Positions 58,902 to 64,000 of a stretch of 64,000 nt of DNA are shown piece after piece. The position numbers and the translations under genes are program-made. The stretch spans positions 1 through 64,000 of the forward strand of contig DASSQD010000069.1 of assembly GCA_035702665.1 (NCBI GenBank), in the 5' to 3' direction. The notes beneath the pieces are model-generated. The model was not told where the DNA came from. It was given only the letters and a program-made list of their open reading frames with translations, and searched no databases. Numbering within the stretch: the first letter of the stretch is position 1; each line of letters opens with the position of its first letter. Source of the stretch: VBDM01 sp035702665 (GTDB lineage Bacteria; Pseudomonadota; Gammaproteobacteria; Burkholderiales; SG8-39).

Positions 58902-58926
58902 AAGGTGCCGAGCGGCACCTTTTTTT
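58902..58926 (+). terminator. Intrinsic terminator of the rpoE-mucD operon
   Basis: An 8-base perfect stem AAGGTGCC (58902-58909) with GGCACCTT (58914-58921), loop GAGC, is followed by a run of T. It ends ten bases before the lepA ATG, so lepA must have its own start or depend on read-through. Confidence 0.88.
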
Positions 58927-58936
58927 GTAGGCCGGG

Positions 58937-60730
58937 ATGCAGCACATCCGCAATTTTTCGATCATCGCGCACATCGACCACGGCAAGTCGACGCTCGCCG
59001 ACCGCTTCATCCAGCGCTGCGGCGGGCTGAGCGACCGCGAGATGTCCGAACAGGTCCTCGACACGATGGATCTGGAGCGCGAGCGCGGCATCACCATCAA
59101 GGCGCAGACCGCCGCCCTGCGATACGCCGCGAGCGACGGCCGCACCTACAACCTCAACCTCATCGACACGCCCGGTCACGTCGATTTCTCCTACGAGGTG
59201 TCGCGGTCGCTGGCCGCGTGCGAGGGCGCGCTGCTGGTGGTCGACGCGAGCCAGGGCGTGGAGGCGCAGACGGTGGCGAACTGCTACACCGCGATCGAGC
59301 AGGGCGTCGAGGTCGTCCCCGTGCTCAACAAGATCGATCTTCCCTCGGCCAACCCGGAGCGCGCCATCCAGGAGATCGAGGACGTCATCGGCATCGCGGC
59401 CAAGGACGCGGTCCGGGCGAGCGCCAAGACCGGCGAAGGGGTCGACGACATCCTCGAGGCCGTCATCCGCCGTATACCGGCGCCGAAGGGCGATCCGGAA
59501 GCGCCGCTCAAGGCGCTGATCATCGATTCGTGGTTCGACAACTACGTCGGCGTGATCATGCTCGTGCGCTTGGTCGACGGCGTTATCCGCCCGAAGGACA
59601 AGCTGCTGCTCATGTCGACGCAGGCGATCCACCTGTGCGAGCAGGTCGGCGTGTTCACACCCAAGTCGCAAAGCCGCGACCTGCTGTCGGCCGGCGAGGT
59701 GGGATTCGTCACGGCCGGGGTGAGGGAACTCCAGCACGCGCGCGTCGGCGACACCATCACCACGGCGAACCGGCCCGCGGCGGCGCCGCTGCCGGGATTC
59801 AAGGAGATCAAGCCGCAGGTGTTCGCCGGGCTCTATCCGGTGGAAGCGAGCGAATACGAATCCCTCCGCGACGCACTGGAGAAGCTCAAGCTGAACGACG
59901 CGTCGCTGCACTACGAGCCGGAAACCTCACAGGCCCTCGGCTTCGGATTCCGCTGCGGCTTTCTGGGCCTGCTGCACATGGACATCGTGCAGGAGCGCCT
60001 CGAGCGCGAATACGACATGGCGCTGGTGACCACCGCGCCCACCGTCGTGTACGAGATTCAGCTGCGCGACGGTACCGTCGCGCGCATCGAGAACCCGGCG
60101 AAGATGCCCGACCCTTCCAGGATCGAGGAGATCCGCGAGCCGATCATCGAAACGATCATTTTCGTGCCGCAGGAGTACGTTGGGGCGATTATCACGCTGT
60201 GCACGCAGAAGCGCGGAGTTCAGAAGAACATGCAATATCACGGACGCCAGGTGATGCTGACCTACGAGATGCCGCTCAACGAAGTGGTGATGGATTTCTT
60301 CGACAAACTCAAGTCCGCAAGCAGGGGCTATGCGTCGCTCGACTACGAGTTCAAGGAGTACCGGGCCGCGGACATGGTGAAGCTCGACATTCTCATCAAC
60401 GGGGACCGCGTCGACGCCTTGTCGCTCATGGTGCACCGGGAGAACGCGACCTACCGCGGCCGCGATCTGGTCTCGCGGATGCGCGAGCTGATTCCCCGGC
60501 AGATGTTCGACGTGGCGGTGCAGGCGGCGATAGGCTCGCACATCATCGCGCGGGAAACCGTCAAGGCGCTGCGCAAGAACGTGCTGGCGAAGTGCTACGG
60601 CGGCGACGTGAGCCGCAAGAGAAAATTGCTGGAAAAGCAGAAGGCAGGGAAGAAACGCATGAAACAGGTCGGTACGGTCGAAATACCCCAAGAGGCGTTT
60701 CTCGCCATACTGCAGGTGGAAAGCAAATGA
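58937..60730 (+). CDS. lepA: Elongation factor 4 (LepA)
   Basis: 597 residues, standard length. GTPase motifs AHIDHGKSTLADR, the switch region DTPGHVDFSYEV and NKIDLPSA are present, and the C-terminal domain unique to LepA (YGGDVSRKRKLLEKQKAGKK) is intact. It acts in translation, back-translocating or aiding ribosome assembly. ATGA overlap with lepB. Confidence 0.97.
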   Translation: MQHIRNFSIIAHIDHGKSTLADRFIQRCGGLSDREMSEQVLDTMDLERERGITIKAQTAALRYAASDGRTYNLNLIDTPGHVDFSYEVSRSLAACEGALLVVDASQGVEAQTVANCYTAIEQGVEVVPVLNKIDLPSANPERAIQEIEDVIGIAAKDAVRASAKTGEGVDDILEAVIRRIPAPKGDPEAPLKALIIDSWFDNYVGVIMLVRLVDGVIRPKDKLLLMSTQAIHLCEQVGVFTPKSQSRDLLSAGEVGFVTAGVRELQHARVGDTITTANRPAAAPLPGFKEIKPQVFAGLYPVEASEYESLRDALEKLKLNDASLHYEPETSQALGFGFRCGFLGLLHMDIVQERLEREYDMALVTTAPTVVYEIQLRDGTVARIENPAKMPDPSRIEEIREPIIETIIFVPQEYVGAIITLCTQKRGVQKNMQYHGRQVMLTYEMPLNEVVMDFFDKLKSASRGYASLDYEFKEYRAADMVKLDILINGDRVDALSLMVHRENATYRGRDLVSRMRELIPRQMFDVAVQAAIGSHIIARETVKALRKNVLAKCYGGDVSRKRKLLEKQKAGKKRMKQVGTVEIPQEAFLAILQVESK

Positions 60731-61515
60731 ATTTCGCGCTGATACTATTCGTGCTGCTGGTGGTCACCGGCGCCTTCGCCCTGGCCGACGCGGTGTATTT
60801 CAGGAAGCAGCGTCGCAAGGACGACAAGGAGCCGTGGTGGATCGAATACCCGAAGAGCTTCTTCCCGGTCATTCTCATCGTGTTCCTGCTGCGCTCGTTC
60901 CTGGTCGAGCCCTTCAAGATCCCGACCGGGTCGATGGTGCCCACGCTGCTGGTCGGCGACTTCATCCTGGTCAGCAAGTTCGCGTACGGCATCCGGCTTC
61001 CGCTGATCAACAGGAAGATCGTCGCCATCGGCGAACCCCACCGGGGGGACGTCATGGTATTCCGCTACCCGGTGGACCCTTCGGTCGACTACATCAAGCG
61101 GGTCGTCGGCCTGCCCGGAGACAAGGTCTCGTACGAGAACAAGGTGCTCTCGATCAACGGCGTCGTGCAGCCGCGCAAGCAGGTGTCCGACTACCTCAAC
61201 CGCGAGCGCGTCCACTACTCGGCGCGGTTCGAGGAAGCGCTAAGCGGGGTCCAGCACGCCATCATCCAGGAAAGCGACGCGTCGGCCGCGGTCCCCTTCA
61301 GCCAGCCGTTTCCGTACCGGGAGAATTGCAACTACAATGCCGAGGGCGTAACGTGCACCGTGCCTCCGGGACACTATTTCGTCATGGGCGACAACCGCGA
61401 CAATTCGGCCGACAGCCGGGTGTGGGGGTTCGTTCCGGACGAGAACATCGTGGGAAAGGCGTTCTTCATATGGTTCAATTTCAGCGACCTGGGCCGCGTC
61501 GGGAGATTTCAGTGA
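60727..61515 (+). CDS. lepB: Signal peptidase I
   Basis: 262 residues. Two membrane spans (about 2-20 and 44-60), catalytic S69 in PTGSMVPTLL and K124 in YIKRVVGLPGD, and the GHYFVMGDNRDNSADSR box are visible. It removes signal peptides from exported proteins. It sits between lepA and a DUF4845 gene, the classical lepA-lepB-rnc arrangement. Confidence 0.97.
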   Translation: MNFALILFVLLVVTGAFALADAVYFRKQRRKDDKEPWWIEYPKSFFPVILIVFLLRSFLVEPFKIPTGSMVPTLLVGDFILVSKFAYGIRLPLINRKIVAIGEPHRGDVMVFRYPVDPSVDYIKRVVGLPGDKVSYENKVLSINGVVQPRKQVSDYLNRERVHYSARFEEALSGVQHAIIQESDASAAVPFSQPFPYRENCNYNAEGVTCTVPPGHYFVMGDNRDNSADSRVWGFVPDENIVGKAFFIWFNFSDLGRVGRFQ

Positions 61516-61526
61516 GAGGGCTTTCC

Positions 61527-61877
61527 ATGAAGAATCAGCGGGGTCTTACCCTGATCGGCATGATCGTCGCCTGCATCGTGATCGTCGTCGTCGCCGTCGG
61601 CGGCCTCAAGATCGCGCCCGCCTACATCGAGTACTTCACGATCAAGAAGGCGATCGTCGCGATCGCGCAGAACAACCGGGGCGGCACGGTTCAGGACGTG
61701 CGCCGCGCGTTCGAGCTGCGCCAGGCCATCGACAACATCGAGGCGATCAGCCCGAAGGACCTGGACGTCACCAAGGAAGGCAACGAGGTCGTCATCTCGT
61801 TCGCCTATCCGAAGCGCATCCCCCTGTTCGCAAACGTCAACGTCGTGATCGACTTTGCCGCGAGCAGCAACCAATGA
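61527..61877 (+). CDS. DUF4845 membrane protein
   Basis: 116 residues with a pilin-like N terminus (MKNQRGLTLIGM followed by a hydrophobic helix, about 12-30) and a small periplasmic domain. GAGAGGG six bases before the ATG at 61527 supports this start; a GTG at 61512 overlapping lepB is the alternative. DUF4845 proteins sit between lepB and rnc in many betaproteobacteria; the function is unknown. Confidence 0.85.
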   Translation: MKNQRGLTLIGMIVACIVIVVVAVGGLKIAPAYIEYFTIKKAIVAIAQNNRGGTVQDVRRAFELRQAIDNIEAISPKDLDVTKEGNEVVISFAYPKRIPLFANVNVVIDFAASSNQ

Positions 61878-61926
61878 CCTCGCGGCCCGCCTCGCGCCTA
61901 CGCTGAACGACCTCGCAACGGAGTCC

Positions 61927-62595
61927 GTGAGCCAGGAGCGCCTCCAGCAGCGCGTCGGATACCGATTTTCCCGGCCCGAGCTGCTGGCCCAGGCTCTCAC
62001 CCACCGCAGCCACGGCGCGCCCCACAACGAGCGCCTGGAGTTCCTCGGCGACAGCGTTCTCAACTGCCTCGTGGCGGCGGAACTGTTCGAGCGCTTCCGC
62101 GACCAGTCCGAAGGGGATCTGTCGCGCCTCCGCGCCCGCCTGGTGCGCCAGGAGGCCCTGCACCAGCTGGCGCAGGATCTCGCGCTGGGAGAGCAGCTGC
62201 GCCTCGGGGAGGGCGAGCTGAAAAGCGGGGGATCCGCGCGTCCCTCGATCCTCGCCGATGCGTTCGAAGCGCTGGTCGGCGCGATTTTCCTCGACGGCGG
62301 CTTCGCCGCGGCCCGCGAGGCGGTGCGGCGGCTGTACGAGCCGCTGCTGGCGGGGCTCGATCCGCACGACCCCGGCAAGGACCCGAAGACGCTGCTCCAG
62401 GAGCTGCTCCAGGCGAGGCGCATCGCCCTCCCGCAGTACACCGTGCTCACGACCCGCGGCGCGGCGCACAACCAGAATTTCGAGGTGGAGTGCGCGATTC
62501 CCCAGTTGTCGGTGCGTACGACGGGCAGCGGCAGCAGCCGCCGGACCGCCGAACAGGAAGCGGCCATGCGCGCGTTCGAGCAGATCCGCGGCTGA
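61927..62595 (+). CDS. rnc: Ribonuclease III
   Basis: 222 residues from the GTG at 61927. The catalytic signature ERLEFLGDSVLN and a second acidic site (ILADAFEALVGAIFLDGG) lie in the endonuclease domain; a double-stranded RNA-binding domain ends the protein (about 150-218). It cuts rRNA precursors and structured RNAs. A GGAG three bases before the GTG is closely spaced, so the start is not certain; 24 more in-frame codons exist upstream. Confidence 0.94.
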   Translation: MSQERLQQRVGYRFSRPELLAQALTHRSHGAPHNERLEFLGDSVLNCLVAAELFERFRDQSEGDLSRLRARLVRQEALHQLAQDLALGEQLRLGEGELKSGGSARPSILADAFEALVGAIFLDGGFAAAREAVRRLYEPLLAGLDPHDPGKDPKTLLQELLQARRIALPQYTVLTTRGAAHNQNFEVECAIPQLSVRTTGSGSSRRTAEQEAAMRAFEQIRG

Positions 62596-62607
62596 AGGTC
62601 GCGCGCG

Positions 62608-63495
62608 ATGGAGCAGGTGCCGTTTCGCTGCGGTGCGATCGCCCTGATCGGGCGGCCCAACGTGGGCAAGTCCACCCTCCAGAACGCCTTGCTCGGCCAG
62701 AAACTCAGCATCACGTCGCGCAAACCGCAGACCACCCGGCTCTCGCTGCGCGGCATCCTCACCACCGAGACCGCGCAGTTCATCCTGGTCGACACGCCCG
62801 GATTCCAGACCCGGCACCGGGGCGGGCTCAACCGGGCCATGAATCGCTCGGTGCGTTCGGTGCTGGAGAGCGTCGACGTGGTGGCGCTGGTGGTGGAGGC
62901 CGGGCGCTTCGCCGCGGAAGACCGCGCGGTGCTGAAGCTCGCGCCGCCCGCGCATGCGCTCTTCCTGGTGGTCAACAAGATCGACGCGGTGGAGCCGTCG
63001 CAGCTGCCGCCTTTCCTGCAGCGGGCCGCGGCCGCAGCGGAGTTCGACGAGGTCGTCCCGGTGAGCGCGCGGCGCCGCAGAGGACTGGCCGAGCTGCTGC
63101 GCACGCTGGAGCGCTACCTGCCCGAGCAGCCGGCGATCTACGCGGCGGACGAGATCACCGACCGGAACGAGCGCTTTCTCGCGGCGGAATTGGTGCGCGA
63201 GAAGCTGTTCCGCCATCTCGGCGAGGAGCTTCCCTACCGCGCCCACGTCGAGATCGAGCGCTTCGAGGAGCAGCGCGGCGTGCGGCGCATCCATGCTTCC
63301 GTCGTCGTGGAGAAGGAGGGGCACAAGGCGATCGTCATCGGGGCGGGCGGGAGCAAGCTGAAGACCATCGCCTCCGAGGCGCGTCAGGACATGGAGAAGC
63401 TGTTCGGCGGCAAGGTCTACCTGGAGGTCTGGGTGCGGGTGCGCGGCGGCTGGACCGACGACGAAGCCGCGCTGAGGCGCATGGGCTATGACTGA
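62608..63495 (+). CDS. era: GTPase Era
   Basis: 295 residues. GTPase motifs GRPNVGKSTL, DTPGF and NKID, and a C-terminal KH domain (VVVEKEGHKAIVIGAGGSKLK) are present. It binds 16S rRNA during 30S assembly. It begins 12 bases after rnc and overlaps recO by eight bases. Confidence 0.97.
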   Translation: MEQVPFRCGAIALIGRPNVGKSTLQNALLGQKLSITSRKPQTTRLSLRGILTTETAQFILVDTPGFQTRHRGGLNRAMNRSVRSVLESVDVVALVVEAGRFAAEDRAVLKLAPPAHALFLVVNKIDAVEPSQLPPFLQRAAAAAEFDEVVPVSARRRRGLAELLRTLERYLPEQPAIYAADEITDRNERFLAAELVREKLFRHLGEELPYRAHVEIERFEEQRGVRRIHASVVVEKEGHKAIVIGAGGSKLKTIASEARQDMEKLFGGKVYLEVWVRVRGGWTDDEAALRRMGYD

Positions 63496-64000
63496 GCGCT
63501 CGAGACAGGAGAGCCGCGAGGCCTTCATCCTGCACAGCTATCCCTACCGGGAGACGAGCCTGCTGCTCGACGTTTTCGCTAAAGGCTTCGGGCGCGTGTC
63601 GATGGTGGCCCGCGCGGCGCGCAGCCCGCGCTCGGCGCTGCGCGGAGTGCTCCTCGGCTTCCAGCCGCTCGCGCTGTCGTGGTTCGGCAGGGGAGAGGTC
63701 CGGACCCTGGCGCGCGCCGAATGGATCGGCGGAGCTCCGAGGCTGCGGGGCGAGGCGTTGATGTGCGGCTTCTACGTGAACGAGCTGCTGCTGCGCCTGC
63801 TGCCGCGCGAAGATCCCCACGACGCGCTGTTCACTCGCTATCGGGACGCGCTCCTGCAGCTCGCCTCTCCCGGAGACTCCGCCTCCGCGCTGCGCTCGTT
63901 CGAGCGGGCGCTGCTGAGGGAGCTGGGCTATGCGATGTCGCTCGAGCGCGACAGCGCGAGCGGCGGTGCGATCGATCCGGCCAAGAACTACCGCTACGAT
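63488..64000 (+). CDS. recO: DNA repair protein RecO, cut by window end
   Basis: The first 171 codons are visible and the frame is open to the last base. The N-terminal OB-fold region (EAFILHSYPYRETSLLLDVFAKGFGRVSMVARAAR-like text) is that of RecO, followed by the helical domain. RecO loads RecA with RecF and RecR. The ATG lies inside the era stop region. The rest of the protein, including any zinc-binding cysteines, lies outside the window. Confidence 0.93.
   Translation, partial: MTERSRQESREAFILHSYPYRETSLLLDVFAKGFGRVSMVARAARSPRSALRGVLLGFQPLALSWFGRGEVRTLARAEWIGGAPRLRGEALMCGFYVNELLLRLLPREDPHDALFTRYRDALLQLASPGDSASALRSFERALLRELGYAMSLERDSASGGAIDPAKNYRYD

Overview
The window is high-GC, gene-dense chromosome from a betaproteobacterium, probably of the Burkholderiales or a neighbouring unnamed order. 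The evidence is gene order: pyrG-kdsA-eno-ftsB; rne divergent from rluC; yceD-rpmF-plsX-fabHDG-acpP-fabF; and rpoE-rseA-rseB-mucD-lepA-lepB-DUF4845-rnc-era-recO are all typical of that class. Two Bug/TctC-type binding proteins and a LIV-type ABC system fit as well. No phage, insertion sequence, integrase or CRISPR array was seen. Genes are packed tightly, many joined by 1-4 base stop/start overlaps.

Region by region. 1-3.7 kb: end of a branched-chain-type ABC transporter (ATPase, binding protein, two permeases) with a nested inverted-repeat element between binding protein and first permease. 3.8-15.7 kb: acyl-CoA and electron-transfer metabolism: a family III CoA transferase divergent from etfBA and an acyl-CoA dehydrogenase, then a small secreted protein, a TetR regulator with a perfect palindrome at its start, a MASE1-PAS histidine kinase, and ETF:ubiquinone oxidoreductase divergent from acetoacetyl-CoA synthetase. 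Together these make a route from acyl-CoA through ETF to the quinone pool. 15.8-19.9 kb: pyrG-kdsA-eno-ftsB, every junction an ATGA overlap. 19.9-22.1 kb: an EctD/PhyH-like dioxygenase paired with a SAF-domain homoserine dehydrogenase-like oxidoreductase.

22.2-30.4 kb is the most interesting part: a diffusible-signal-factor (DSF) type quorum-sensing locus. rpfG (REC-HD-GYP) and rpfC (hybrid kinase) are followed, apparently in the same operon, by a dedicated acyl carrier protein and a FabB-like ketoacyl-ACP synthase. Convergent to these, across a strong hairpin, lies rpfF (DSF synthase with both catalytic glutamates), and divergent from rpfF is a membrane dCache-HAMP-GGDEF diguanylate cyclase. 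The segment could encode acyl-chain supply, signal synthesis, perception, and both making and breaking of c-di-GMP.

30.4-40.7 kb: tRNA-Asn, a Bug-type binding protein, a class II aldolase, bioF-bioD-bioA and uvrB in a coupled run, then a minus-strand group of a Bug protein and two creatinase-fold (M24) proteins without the usual metal ligands. 40.7-49 kb: low-molecular-weight tyrosine phosphatase, RNase E, rluC, a Gph-like phosphatase, a Rieske protein, an SppA-type peptidase, an RsmI-like methyltransferase, a YceF-type Maf pyrophosphatase and a DUF4124 protein. 49-54.7 kb: ribosomal protein L32 and fatty-acid synthesis genes. 54.7-64 kb: a YgfX-like protein, the sigma-E envelope-stress operon with a visible sigma-E-type promoter, then lepA, lepB, rnc, era and the start of recO.

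The only stretch over 300 bases without a gene is the rne/rluC divergent region (43813-44183).
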